This document shows, one piece after another, positions 43,148 to 52,168 of a stretch of 64,000 bases of DNA. Positions within the stretch are counted from its first letter, which is position 1. Each line of letters begins with the position of its first letter. Both the position numbers and the translations under genes were made by a program. The notes under the pieces were generated by a model. It saw only the letters and a program-made list of their open reading frames with translations, was not told the DNA's origin and did not search any database. The stretch comes from Sandaracinus amylolyticus (GTDB taxonomy: Bacteria; Myxococcota_A; Polyangia; Polyangiales; Sandaracinaceae), in assembly GCF_021631985.1 (NCBI RefSeq), contig NZ_CP070225.1, forward strand, positions 4,278,001-4,342,000. The letters are read 5' to 3'.

Positions 43148-46100
43148 TCAACGAACACGGGGATCGCAGGAGCCGCCGAGCGCCTCGATCGCGCGGGCCG
43201 CGCCTGCCCGGACGCGGGGCTCGTCGTCGCGCGCGCAAGCATCGGTCAGCGCGGTGTCGGCGCCCTCGCCACCGAGGCCTCCGAGCGCGAGCGCGGCCTC
43301 TTCGCGGACGAACGCGAACGGGTCGTCGCGCAGCGCGGTGATCAGCGCCTGACGCGCGGCGTCGCCGCCGAGCGTGCCGAGGGCGCGCGCGGCGCGGGTG
43401 CGCATCGCCCAGTCGTCGCTCGACGCGAGGAGCGACGCTGTGCGCGCGCGGAGCGTCTCGGTGGGGTCGAGCTCGGCCTCGGCGAGTGCGTCGAGCGCGG
43501 CGCGCCGCACCGTCGCGGCGCCGTCGTCGAGCGCGTCGGCGAGCACCGTGGCCGCGGTCGCGTCGTCGGCGTGCGCGAGCACGCGCGCGGCCTCGGCGCG
43601 CACGGTGGCGTCGTCGGCGCGCGCGCAGGTCGTCAGATCGGGGACCAGCTGCGCGAGGAGGGTGGTGAGCGATCGGATCGCCGAGGTGCGCGCGGGCTCG
43701 GGCCAGGTGTCGAGATCGCGCGTGAGCTCGCCGAGCCCGAGAGGCCCGGGACCGGCCGCGAGGACCGAGAGGGTCGAGGCGACGCGCGCCGCGGGCCCGC
43801 TCGTGAGCGCCTCGCGGAGCACCGCGACGAGCGTGGGACCGAGGGCGTCAAGATCGGGCGGCGGGAGCGTCTCGTCGGCGCGCGCGAGGCGCAGCGCGAG
43901 ATCGGCGGGGCCTTCTCCGGGCGCCGGCAGCCGGAGCACGTCGGGGGCGCGCGTGGTGCTGCGGAGCGATGCGGCGGCGGCGCGCCGCACACGTCCATCG
44001 CCCGCGAAGAGCGCGGTGACGCGTGACGCCCGCGCGACCGGAGTGTCGTGCGCGGCGAGCGCGGCCAGCGCGGCGGGGGCGACCCCGGGCTGCGCTTCGC
44101 GCGCCAGCGCGACGAGCGGTGCGATCGCCTCGCGATCGCCGAGCCACCCGAGCGCGAGCGCTGCGCTGGCCCGCGGCTGCCGCGGATCTTCGACGATGCG
44201 TCGCAGCGCCGGCGCGCTCGCGACGTCGCGCGCCGCCCCGAGGCCCAGCGCGGCCCACCCTCGCACCTGCGAGTCGTCGTCGGCGAGCCGCGCGCGCAGC
44301 ACCTCGATCGCGGCGCGTCCTCCGGTGCGTGCGAGCGCGAGCGTCGCGGCCGCGCGGATCGCAGCGGGCTCGGCGGTGGCGAGGGTCGCGAGCCGCGGCA
44401 CCAGCGCGGGCGACGGGATCGCGGCGACACCGAGCAGCGCCTGCACGCGCACGTCGAGCGACTCCGCGGTCTCGGCGACTCCGAGCAGCGGCGCGGCCGC
44501 GGCCGGGTTGCCCAGCGGGCCGAGGATCGCGAGCGCGATGCGGCGCTGCGAGGGATCGCTGTCGGCGAGCGCCTCGAGGAGCGGCTTGATCGCGCGCGCG
44601 CCCCAGCGACGGAGCGACGCCCGCGCCTCGTCGCCCTCGGGCCCGCTGCGGCGAGCCCGCACCACGAGCGGCCCGGTCATCGCGTCGTAGAGCTCGACGA
44701 CGACGCGCCGGTAGATCGGGCGCTCCGGGTGCGCGAGCGCGAGCGGCAGGAGCTCGCGCTCGAGCGCCTCGAGCGTCCCCGCGCCGACATGGATCTGCAG
44801 CGACGCGCGCGCCGCGCGGGCGACGAGGTCATCGTCCGGCGCGCGCGCGAGGACCTCGCGGTACACACGATCCGCGTCCTCGTGCTCGCCGCGCGCGAGG
44901 TGCATCTCGGCGAGATCGAACGCGGTGTCGAAGAGCCGCGGATCACGCTCGAGCGCGCGGCGATAGCTCGCGATCGCACCATCGATGTCCTGGCCCGCGC
45001 GCAGCAGATCGCCGAGCCGCCGATGCGCGCTCGCGTCGTCGGGGCTGAGCTCGACCGCCTCGGCCGCGTAGGCGCGCGCGTCGTCGTCGCGATAGAGCGC
45101 GAGCGCGTGCTCGGCCATGCGCGAGAGGTGCGTCGCAGCGCGGCGCGGATCAACCTCGACGAGCCGGCGCAGCACCTCGATCGCGCCGGCGCGATCACCC
45201 GCCTGCGAGCGCACGCGCTCGAGCGCGGTGAGCGTCTCGACGTCGCCCGGCTCGAGCTCGGCGAGACGCGCGAGCACGCGCTGCGAGCCCTCGAGATCGC
45301 GCCGTCGCCGATGGATCTCCGCGAGCATCCGACCCGCCTCGAGATCCGGCGGATCCGCCTGGAACGCGCGCCCGAGCGACTGCGCCATCGCATCGACCTG
45401 ACGCGTGCGGACCCAGAGGCCGACGATGCGCTCGCGCGCCTCGCGACGCGCGGCGCGGTCATCCCCTGCGAGCGTGAGCACGCGCTGCCAGTGCGGGAGC
45501 GCTTCGGCATCGCGCCCGGCACGTTCGAGCGTCGTCGCGAGCCCGCGCACGATCTCGAGACGATCGGGCGCGAGCCGCACCGCCTCGGTGTGCTCGTCGA
45601 TCGCGTCGGAGAGCAGATCGTGATCGGCGAGGATGCCGCCGAGCGTCGCGTGCGCGTCGGCGCGATCTCCGCCGAGCGTCAGGATGCGCCGCCAGGTCGT
45701 CATCGCGCCTTCGCGATCGCCCGCGTCGAATTGCTGCGAGCCGAGCGCGATCAGGTGCATCGCGTCGGTGGGATCGAGACGCACCAGCGCAGCGAGCTCG
45801 GCCTCGGCGCGCGCGCGCTCGCCCCACCGCGCGTAGAGCTCGGCGAGGCGCTGGTGCAGCACGGGATCGCGCGAGCGTCGCGAGGCCGCTTCGAGCGTCG
45901 CGAGCGCTTCGTCGCGCCGCCCGGTCTCGCGCAGCAGCTCCGCGAGCCGCACGACGTGGCGCGGCTCGTCGGGCGCGCCGCGCACGATCGCGCGGTACTC
46001 CTCGATGAGCTCGTCGATGCGTCCGGCGCGCGCGAGCACCTGCACGATGCGCAGGCGGAGATCGACGTCGCGCGGACGCGCGCGCAGCGCGCGGCGATAC

Positions 46101-47152
46101 GCGTCGAGCGCCTGATCGTCGTGACCGAGCTCGTCGTGCACACGACCGAGCAGCGCAGCCACCTCGGGACCGCTGCGCCGCGCGAGCGAAGCCGCGAGCT
46201 CGTCGAGCCGATCGGCGCGACGATAGGCCTCGAGCCGCAGCTCGTCGGCCTCGGCCCGCGTGCCCGACGCACCGCCCGCGCTCGCGACCGCACGATCGAG
46301 CGTCTCGATCGCCTCGGCATCGCGCCCGGCGCCGAGCTGCGCGCGCGCGAGCTCGATCAGCACCGGCGCGCTCGCGCGTGCATCGCCGCGCAGCGCGTCC
46401 GCGACCCGCTCGTACTCGGCGATCGCGCGCTCGTGATCGCCACGCGCGAGCAGCGCCCGTGCGATCTCGGTGCGCAGATAGACGCTGCCTCCGGCGCCTC
46501 CCGCGAGCTGATCGAAGCGACGTCGCGCCTCGTCGTAGTCGCCGCGATCGAGCGCGAGGGTCGCGAGCTCGCGCAGGATCTCGTCGCGCGCCGGGCCGCG
46601 CGGCGTGCGATCGAGCGCAGCCTCGTAGCGCCCGCGCGCGCCCTCGACGTCGCCCGACTCGCGCAGCACGCGCGCGATCGCGACCATCGAGAGCGACTGA
46701 TCCGCGCGCATCGCCGCGGCGCGCTCGTAGTGCGTGACCGCGGCCTCGAGGCGGTGCGCACGCCGCGCGAGGTGGCCGAGCAGCATGTGCGCCCACCAGC
46801 CGCTCTCCTCCGCGGCGCGCGGCTCGAGCAGCTCGCGCAGCGCGCGATCGTTCCCGTCGCGCTCGCGGTACAGCTCGACGAGCCGATCGAGCGCGAACCC
46901 ATCGGCGGGCTCCGACTCGAGCACACGCAGGTAGCGCTCGATCAGCACCGCGCTGCGATCGGTCGGCGCCTCCGGCGTACGCGGCTCGGTGCGAGGCCGT
47001 CGTGCGCCCCCTCCTCCGCGCGGCCGCGTCGTCGTGCCGCTGCCGCCGCGCTCGCGGGTGATCCCCCAGTCGTCCTGCGCGCGAGCGGCCGCCGGGATCG
47101 TCAGCAGGAGGATCGCGAGGACGAACGAGAACGGCCGACGCCGGCGCACCAC
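43148..47152 (-). CDS. giant TPR plus HEAT-repeat exported protein
   Basis: About 1334 residues. Signal peptide RRRRPFSFVLAILLLTIPAAARAQ, a short Arg/Gly-rich linker, then some 20 TPR-like units to about residue 830 and HEAT-like units to the end (AIEVLRARLADDDSQVRGWAALGLGAAR). No catalytic motif. It looks like a periplasmic scaffold. The GTG pair at 47152/47149 places the signal peptide at the N-terminus; a GTG at 47191 adds 13 residues. It lies between a Cys-rich lipoprotein and an FHA gene, all on the minus strand. Confidence 0.82.
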   Translation of the reverse strand: MVRRRRPFSFVLAILLLTIPAAARAQDDWGITRERGGSGTTTRPRGGGGARRPRTEPRTPEAPTDRSAVLIERYLRVLESEPADGFALDRLVELYRERDGNDRALRELLEPRAAEESGWWAHMLLGHLARRAHRLEAAVTHYERAAAMRADQSLSMVAIARVLRESGDVEGARGRYEAALDRTPRGPARDEILRELATLALDRGDYDEARRRFDQLAGGAGGSVYLRTEIARALLARGDHERAIAEYERVADALRGDARASAPVLIELARAQLGAGRDAEAIETLDRAVASAGGASGTRAEADELRLEAYRRADRLDELAASLARRSGPEVAALLGRVHDELGHDDQALDAYRRALRARPRDVDLRLRIVQVLARAGRIDELIEEYRAIVRGAPDEPRHVVRLAELLRETGRRDEALATLEAASRRSRDPVLHQRLAELYARWGERARAEAELAALVRLDPTDAMHLIALGSQQFDAGDREGAMTTWRRILTLGGDRADAHATLGGILADHDLLSDAIDEHTEAVRLAPDRLEIVRGLATTLERAGRDAEALPHWQRVLTLAGDDRAARREARERIVGLWVRTRQVDAMAQSLGRAFQADPPDLEAGRMLAEIHRRRRDLEGSQRVLARLAELEPGDVETLTALERVRSQAGDRAGAIEVLRRLVEVDPRRAATHLSRMAEHALALYRDDDARAYAAEAVELSPDDASAHRRLGDLLRAGQDIDGAIASYRRALERDPRLFDTAFDLAEMHLARGEHEDADRVYREVLARAPDDDLVARAARASLQIHVGAGTLEALERELLPLALAHPERPIYRRVVVELYDAMTGPLVVRARRSGPEGDEARASLRRWGARAIKPLLEALADSDPSQRRIALAILGPLGNPAAAAPLLGVAETAESLDVRVQALLGVAAIPSPALVPRLATLATAEPAAIRAAATLALARTGGRAAIEVLRARLADDDSQVRGWAALGLGAARDVASAPALRRIVEDPRQPRASAALALGWLGDREAIAPLVALAREAQPGVAPAALAALAAHDTPVARASRVTALFAGDGRVRRAAAASLRSTTRAPDVLRLPAPGEGPADLALRLARADETLPPPDLDALGPTLVAVLREALTSGPAARVASTLSVLAAGPGPLGLGELTRDLDTWPEPARTSAIRSLTTLLAQLVPDLTTCARADDATVRAEAARVLAHADDATAATVLADALDDGAATVRRAALDALAEAELDPTETLRARTASLLASSDDWAMRTRAARALGTLGGDAARQALITALRDDPFAFVREEAALALGGLGGEGADTALTDACARDDEPRVRAGAARAIEALGGSCDPRVR

Positions 47153-47197
47153 CCGCTCAGTATGCGGCAGCGCACGCGGCGGTCGAAGCACGAACGC

Positions 47198-48025
47198 TCA
47201 GCGGCAGAACCCGCTCGAGCAAGTCCCCGCCGGGCAATCCGCGTCCATTCCGCACGGCACGTGACAGGTCATCCCCGCTCCGTGATCGAAGCAGCTCCCG
47301 GTGAAGAGCCCGTCCTCCGCGGTCGCGCCGACCGGGGCGCAGTCCGCGTCGCTGCCACACGCGCGCGCGGTCTGCGCCGCGCGGAAGCCGGTGCACGACG
47401 AGTTGAACCGGGGCACGCAGCGCATGGTCGTGCCGTCGCACTCGAGCCCCGCCGGGCACGCCGCGCCGCCTTCGCACGTCGGCACGCACACCCGCTCGGT
47501 CGGCGCAGGATACGAGCGCGCCAAGCACCTCAGCATCGGGTTCACCGACGTGCAGTCCGCGTCCATGTTGCACGCCGTGCAGATCGCGCCGGCCGAAGCG
47601 TCGAACGCGACGCAGTTGCCGCGCGCGAGATCGCAGACCGGCGCCGGCGCCGGGCAGATGCCGGTCGCCTCGAGGCACTGGAGGCAGCTGCCGGCTCGGC
47701 AGAACGGCGTGGGATCGCTGCAGGTCGTGGTCTCGCACGGATCGGGCGGGCCACCGTCGACCGGCGGGCCCGCGTCGGTCGTGCTCGCGACGCAGATCCC
47801 TTGCGCCGAGCACATCTCGCGCGGCCCGCACGGGCGCGTGTCGCTGCACTGCGCGTAGCAGAAGCCCTGGAGGCAGACCTCGCCCGAGGGGCAGGCGACC
47901 GATCCGCCGTCGGAGTCTCCGCACTCGTAGCCCGCGTCTCGCGTCACGGGTGGAAACGAAGGCACCGACGACTCACACCCCGCGAGCGCGACGCACGCAG
48001 CGAGCATCCACGACCAAGAGCGCAT
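47198..48025 (-). CDS. Cys-rich lipoprotein
   Basis: A 275-residue lipoprotein (MRSWSWMLAACVALAGC) with more than 25 Cys in short disulfide-type motifs: ACPSGEVCLQGFCYAQC, CTACNMDADC, CGMDADCPAGTC. Such Cys-knot strings are common in myxobacterial surface proteins. No enzyme motif. It lies 45 bases upstream of the TPR/HEAT gene in the same direction, so it is likely co-transcribed. Confidence 0.8.
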   Translation of the reverse strand: MRSWSWMLAACVALAGCESSVPSFPPVTRDAGYECGDSDGGSVACPSGEVCLQGFCYAQCSDTRPCGPREMCSAQGICVASTTDAGPPVDGGPPDPCETTTCSDPTPFCRAGSCLQCLEATGICPAPAPVCDLARGNCVAFDASAGAICTACNMDADCTSVNPMLRCLARSYPAPTERVCVPTCEGGAACPAGLECDGTTMRCVPRFNSSCTGFRAAQTARACGSDADCAPVGATAEDGLFTGSCFDHGAGMTCHVPCGMDADCPAGTCSSGFCR

Positions 48026-48138
48026 CGCGCGCGAGCCTATCATGGCGACGCGCGCCACCGAGCGGGGCCCCGCGTGCGCAATCCCGCGCTGAGTAAAGGG
48101 TGCGACGCCTCGGCTGCTGCACTACCTTACTCGGCCAC

Positions 48139-49038
48139 ATGTCCGAGCACCTGATCGGCGCCGTCGTCGAGCGCTCCCCCGGTCCCCGTTATTTCGAGTC
48201 GCTCCGCTTCGCCGAGATCGCACCGCGAAGGCCGCTGCCCAAGGCGAGCGTCTTCGCGAAGTGGCGCGCCGGCGCGCCGGAGCAGGCGCGCTTCACCCTG
48301 CGCCCTCCCCCCGAGACCTGGCGCGGCACCGCCGGCCCGTTCCGCGACGCGCCCAACAAGTCGGAGGGCGCGCAGTGGATGGCGCGCGCCCACGATGCGC
48401 TCGCCGCGGACGCGATCGTGCTCGTGACGGGCACGGATCTCACGCCGGGGCCGCGCGATCGCGAGCGGCTCGCGACCTGGGCGGGCCATCTCGCGGGCGG
48501 CGGCAAGCGACGCATCGTGTGGCAGCCGGGCGGGCTCTGGGACATCGACGAGGCCGCGACGTTCGCGAACAGCCTCGGCGTCGTCTGCGCCTTCGATCCG
48601 CTCGAGAGCCCCGCGCCGACGGGCGAGATCGCGTACGCGCGAGTGCGGGCGATCGGCGCACGATCGCGCCTCGGCGAGGGCCTTCTCTCGGCGATCGTCG
48701 AGTCGATCGCGGCGAGCGACGCGGCGACGATCTACCTCGCGATCGAGTCCGAGCTCGGCTTCAAGAAGGCGCGACGGGTGTCCGAGCTGCTCGCGGATCT
48801 GCGCGAGGAGAGCGGCGGCACCGGCGTGCTGCGTCGCGGCGGCGGCGGGATCGTGATCGACCTCGGCGACGAGGAAGAGGACGAAGAGGACGAAGAGCTC
48901 GACGAGGACGAAGAGGACGAAGAGGACGAAGAGCTCGACGAGGACGAGGAAGCCGACGAGGACGAGGACCTCGACGACGAAGGCGACGAAGACCTCGACG
49001 ACGAGGACGACGAGGACGACGAAGACGAGGACGAGTGA
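48139..49038 (+). CDS. DUF72-like protein with acidic tail
   Basis: A 299-residue protein. Residues about 1-230 resemble DUF72 (YecE-type) proteins: FAEIAPRRPLPKASVFAKW, FTLRPPPETW and RRIVWQPGGLWD; the match is by eye and moderate. The last 55 residues are almost only Asp and Glu, beginning at DLGDEEEDEEDEELDEDEE. The start at 48139 is chosen over 48100 for fit to the family start. It overlaps the NFACT gene by four bases (GTGA), so both are made together. Confidence 0.65.
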   Translation: MSEHLIGAVVERSPGPRYFESLRFAEIAPRRPLPKASVFAKWRAGAPEQARFTLRPPPETWRGTAGPFRDAPNKSEGAQWMARAHDALAADAIVLVTGTDLTPGPRDRERLATWAGHLAGGGKRRIVWQPGGLWDIDEAATFANSLGVVCAFDPLESPAPTGEIAYARVRAIGARSRLGEGLLSAIVESIAASDAATIYLAIESELGFKKARRVSELLADLREESGGTGVLRRGGGGIVIDLGDEEEDEEDEELDEDEEDEEDEELDEDEEADEDEDLDDEGDEDLDDEDDEDDEDEDE

Positions 49039-50435
49039 GCGACGCTCCGCTCGCCGCGCTGCTCGGCGCGCGAGCGCGCCGCGTCGACGTCCCGGAGCCC
49101 GATCTCGTCGCGCTCACGCTCGGCGTGGGTGAGCTCCGCGTCGCCCTCCTCTTCTCGACCGATCCGGCGTCGCCGGGCCTCGGCTGCGTGCCCGAGCGCC
49201 CGCGGGGGCGACCGGCGGAGGGCGTCGCGAAGCAGCTGCGAAACCTGGTCGAAGGCGCGCGCCTCGAGCGCGCGCTCGACGCGGGTGGAGGCGCGATCGC
49301 GATCGATCTGCGCCGCGGCCCCGACGCGATCGCGCTCGTCCACGAGTCCCTCGGTGATCGCTCGAACGTCCTGGTGCTCGACGCGGAGGGCGCGATCGTC
49401 GCGGCGCTCCATCCCGCGCGCCTCGCGGAGCGCGGGCTCCAGCTCGGCGAGGCCTGGTCGCCGCCCGAGCCGAGCGATCGCGCCCGCGATCTCCCGAGCG
49501 ATCTCGACTCGCTCCTCGCGCTCGGCACCGCGCTCGTCGAAGCGCGTCGCGACGCGCACGCCCGCGCTCGTCGCACCGCGCTCGATCGCGCGCTCCGTCG
49601 TGCGCACAAGCGCGCGCTGCGTCGCGCCGAGGCCACGCTCGGCGATCTCGATCGCGCGAACGAAGCGCCCGCGCTGCGTGCCCGCGGATCGGCGCTCCTC
49701 GCCGGGCTCGCGACGATCGCGCGCGGCGCGACGCACGTCTCGCTCCCCGACTGGTCGACCGATCCGCCGGGCACGCTCGAGATCGACATCGATCCCGCGA
49801 TCGGCCCGCGCCCCACCGCCGACGCGCTCTTCACGCGCGCCCGCAAGCTCGAAGCGGGCGCCGCGATCGCCTCGGCGCGCCACGACGAAGCGATGGCCGA
49901 GGCCGCGAAGATCGAGTCGATCCGCGCGCGCCTCGAGCTCGCCGACGACGCGCAGATCGAAGCGCTCGAGACCGAAGCGGCGCGCCTCCGCATCGCCCCC
50001 GCCGCAGCGAGCGCGAAGCGAAAGCGCGAGCCCGAGTCGCGCTCGCCGTTCCGGCGCTACGAGGGCCACGGAGGCCGCGTGATCCTCGTCGGCAAGGGCG
50101 GCACCGACAACGACGAGCTCACGTTCCGCGTCGCATCGCCGCACGATCTCTGGGTGCACGTGCGCGGCGTCCCGGGCTCGCACGTGATCGTCCCGCTGAA
50201 GCGCGGCGAGATCTGCCCGCCGGAGCTCCTCGTCGACGCCGCGCACCTCGCGGCGCACTTCTCGAGCGCGCGCGGCGAGCCCCAGGTCGAGATCCAGCAC
50301 GCGCCCCGCAAGCACTTACGGAAGCCGAAGGGCGGCGCGCCCGGCAAGGTCATCGTCGCGAACGAGCGCGCCCTCGCGCTGCGCGTCGAGCCCGATCGCC
50401 TGTCTCGTTTGCTGGGCCGCGAGCCGAACGACTGA
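49035..50435 (+). CDS. NFACT-type RNA-binding protein
   Basis: A 466-residue protein. The N-terminal region matches NFACT-N only loosely; a long helical middle (about residues 140-340) and the C-terminal NFACT-R (DUF814) domain with DLWVHVRGVPGSHVIVPLK and the Lys-rich KHLRKPKGGAPGKV are clear. Relatives (RqcH, NEMF, Rqc2) bind stalled 50S subunits and add Ala tails. Whether this short form does so is unknown. It starts at GTG 49035, coupled to the gene before. A terminator follows. Confidence 0.82.
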   Translation: MSDAPLAALLGARARRVDVPEPDLVALTLGVGELRVALLFSTDPASPGLGCVPERPRGRPAEGVAKQLRNLVEGARLERALDAGGGAIAIDLRRGPDAIALVHESLGDRSNVLVLDAEGAIVAALHPARLAERGLQLGEAWSPPEPSDRARDLPSDLDSLLALGTALVEARRDAHARARRTALDRALRRAHKRALRRAEATLGDLDRANEAPALRARGSALLAGLATIARGATHVSLPDWSTDPPGTLEIDIDPAIGPRPTADALFTRARKLEAGAAIASARHDEAMAEAAKIESIRARLELADDAQIEALETEAARLRIAPAAASAKRKREPESRSPFRRYEGHGGRVILVGKGGTDNDELTFRVASPHDLWVHVRGVPGSHVIVPLKRGEICPPELLVDAAHLAAHFSSARGEPQVEIQHAPRKHLRKPKGGAPGKVIVANERALALRVEPDRLSRLLGREPND

Positions 50436-50465
50436 TCGCGACCCGAGACCGGGCTTAAACCAGAA

Positions 50466-50493
50466 CGCCCTGACGGTGGTTGCCGTCAGGGCG
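50466..50493 (+). terminator. hairpin terminator after the NFACT gene
   Basis: CGCCCTGACGG-TGGTTG-CCGTCAGGGCG: a perfect 11-bp stem 30 bases after the stop. No T tract follows. Confidence 0.75.
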
Positions 50494-50648
50494 CAGACGT
50501 CCAGGGCGGCGCACACGGGGCACGCGAGGCCGAGGACGCTCCGGATTTCAATCTGGGCCGGCGGCGACCCGTGCCGCCTGGGTCGGTCTGCGCGCCGGGC
50601 CCGTCACTTTCATGCGCGCCCGCCAGCGGGTCCGCGCTCGGCTGGAAA
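50494..50648. other. non-coding stretch between convergent genes
   Basis: I see no gene. GGCTG-GAAAT-CAGCC (50640-50654) overlaps the stop of the histone-like gene and may help end it. Confidence 0.5.
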
Positions 50649-50942
50649 TCAGCCGTTGAGGAGGTTGGTCGAGCCCGCCTCGAGCGAGGTGGTCTCCGGC
50701 GCCGCGCCCTTCTTGCCGCCGCGCTTCGACGCCTTCTTCTTGGCGCCGCCCTTCTTGGCCGCCTTCTTCGCCGGCGCCTTCTTGGCAGCCGCCTTCTTCG
50801 CGCCGCCCTTCTTCGCGGCCTTCTTCGCCGGCGCCTTCTTGGCGGCCTTCTTCGCGGGGGCCTTCTTGGCGGCCTTCTTCGCGCCGCCCTTCTTCGCGGC
50901 CTTCTTCGCGCCGCCCTTCTTCGCAGCCTTCTTCGTCGCCAT
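50649..50942 (-). CDS. histone H1-like Lys/Ala-rich DNA-binding protein
   Basis: A 97-residue protein made of KKAAKKGGAKKAAKK and KKAPAKKAA repeats with a short non-basic tail (APETTSLEAGSTNLLNG). It resembles bacterial H1-like proteins (Hc1/Hc2, AlgP-type tails), which bind and compact DNA. It has an excellent Shine-Dalgarno (TAAGGAGGT) and a promoter with TTGACA upstream in an AT-rich stretch, so it is probably strongly expressed. Confidence 0.85.
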   Translation of the reverse strand: MATKKAAKKGGAKKAAKKGGAKKAAKKAPAKKAAKKAPAKKAAKKGGAKKAAAKKAPAKKAAKKGGAKKKASKRGGKKGAAPETTSLEAGSTNLLNG

Positions 50943-51018
50943 CAGTCGACCTCCTTAGCGGCCCCGAGGAATTTCAGCGGGGTCCTTGTCCGCGGTCTCA
51001 CGACCACCGACTTGACGT

Positions 51019-51048
51019 ACCGTATTGTCACGTCACTCAGTGTGTCAA
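51019..51048 (-). promoter_or_regulatory. sigma-70-like promoter of the histone-like gene
   Basis: On the minus strand TTGACA (51043-51048) and TACGGT (51019-51024) are 18 bases apart, 77 bases before the ATG. An AT-rich UP-like tract (51060-51080) lies upstream. CTTGAC (51011) and GTCAAG (51044) form an inverted repeat over the promoter that could be an operator. Confidence 0.55.
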
Positions 51049-51334
51049 GCCGAACTGCCACATAAATTATATCTAACTTAGTGATCACAGACCCCTCATT
51101 TCACGATCAGTTTCGCATATTCCCGAATTTCCTCGGTTTTTTTGCATGGTCACGCACACCCGCGGAACTGCACGGGAAGCGGTGACCAGCCCGATCGGGC
51201 AGATCGCGACCCGGGGTTGCAGCCCCGGCGGACGGGGGGCTAAGGTCCGCCGCGCGGGTCGGCCGCCCTGTCTCGGGACCCGCGCCACAGGGCTCCAACA
51301 CCAGCGCCGCGGTGACGCGGCAGGCGAGGACGAC

Positions 51335-52168
51335 ATGCGGGCGAAGACGTGGGGAACAGTGGCCGTGCTGGCGCTCGGCGTGGCGCTCGGCAGCGTCGCG
51401 GGATGCGGCGGTCGCGACGAGCGCGACATCGCGCGGATCAACGAGCTGGAAGGTCAGCTCCGCAGCGCGGAAGAGCAGCGCGCACAGATGGAGACGCGCA
51501 TCACCGAGCTCGAGGCGCTCAACGCCCAGCTGGTGTCGCGACTCGAGGCGCTCGGGCAGGACGTCGAGGGCCTGCAGAGCGAGCGCAGCTCGCTGCAGTC
51601 GAGCCTCACCGAGACCCAGCGCGCCCTCGAGGAATTGCGCGAGCGCGAGCGCCAGCAGCAGGCGCGCCTCGCGACGTTCCGCCAGATGCTCGAGCGCTTC
51701 CGCGCGATGATCGACTCGGGCCGGCTGCGCGTGCGGATCTTCCGCAACCGCATGGTCGTCGAGCTGCCCGACAACGTGCTCTTCGACTCGGGCGAGGCCG
51801 AGCTGCGCGAGCAGGGCCAGCAGACGCTCGCCGAGGTCGCGTCGGTGCTGCGCTCGATCGAGGGCCGGCAGTTCCAGGTCGCCGGTCACACCGACAACGT
51901 GCCGATCCGATCGCGCCGCTTCCCGTCGAACTGGGAGCTCTCGACGGCGCGCGCGGTGAGCGTCGCGCGGTACCTCATCGAGCAGGGCATCTCGGGCGAG
52001 CGCATCAGCGCCGCGGGCTACGCGGACACCCAGCCGGTCGACAGCAACGACACCGACGCGGGCCGCGCCCACAACCGCCGCATCGAGATCCAGCTCGTGC
52101 CGAACATCGACGAGCTGCCCGATCTCTCGGCGCTCACCGGCGAGACCGGCGGCGGAGGCGGGTCCTGA
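51335..52168 (+). CDS. OmpA-family lipoprotein with coiled coil
   Basis: A 277-residue lipoprotein (lipobox VAGC), with a long coiled coil (about residues 28-115, RINELEGQLRSAEEQRAQ) and a C-terminal OmpA domain (NVLFDSGEAELREQGQ, GHTDNVPI, NWELSTARAVSVARYL, NRRIEIQL) that binds peptidoglycan. It probably links the outer membrane to the wall. The tail is Gly-rich. The stop overlaps the probable CTG start of the next gene. Confidence 0.88.
   Translation: MRAKTWGTVAVLALGVALGSVAGCGGRDERDIARINELEGQLRSAEEQRAQMETRITELEALNAQLVSRLEALGQDVEGLQSERSSLQSSLTETQRALEELRERERQQQARLATFRQMLERFRAMIDSGRLRVRIFRNRMVVELPDNVLFDSGEAELREQGQQTLAEVASVLRSIEGRQFQVAGHTDNVPIRSRRFPSNWELSTARAVSVARYLIEQGISGERISAAGYADTQPVDSNDTDAGRAHNRRIEIQLVPNIDELPDLSALTGETGGGGGS

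Noticed and set aside
48876-49035. Poly-Ser antisense frame opposite the acidic tail
   Set aside because: It is the mirror of Asp/Glu codons; the plus frame is coupled to the next gene.
51125-51145. T7 run as a terminator
   Set aside because: The only stem before it is 4 bp (CCGA/TCGG), too weak.
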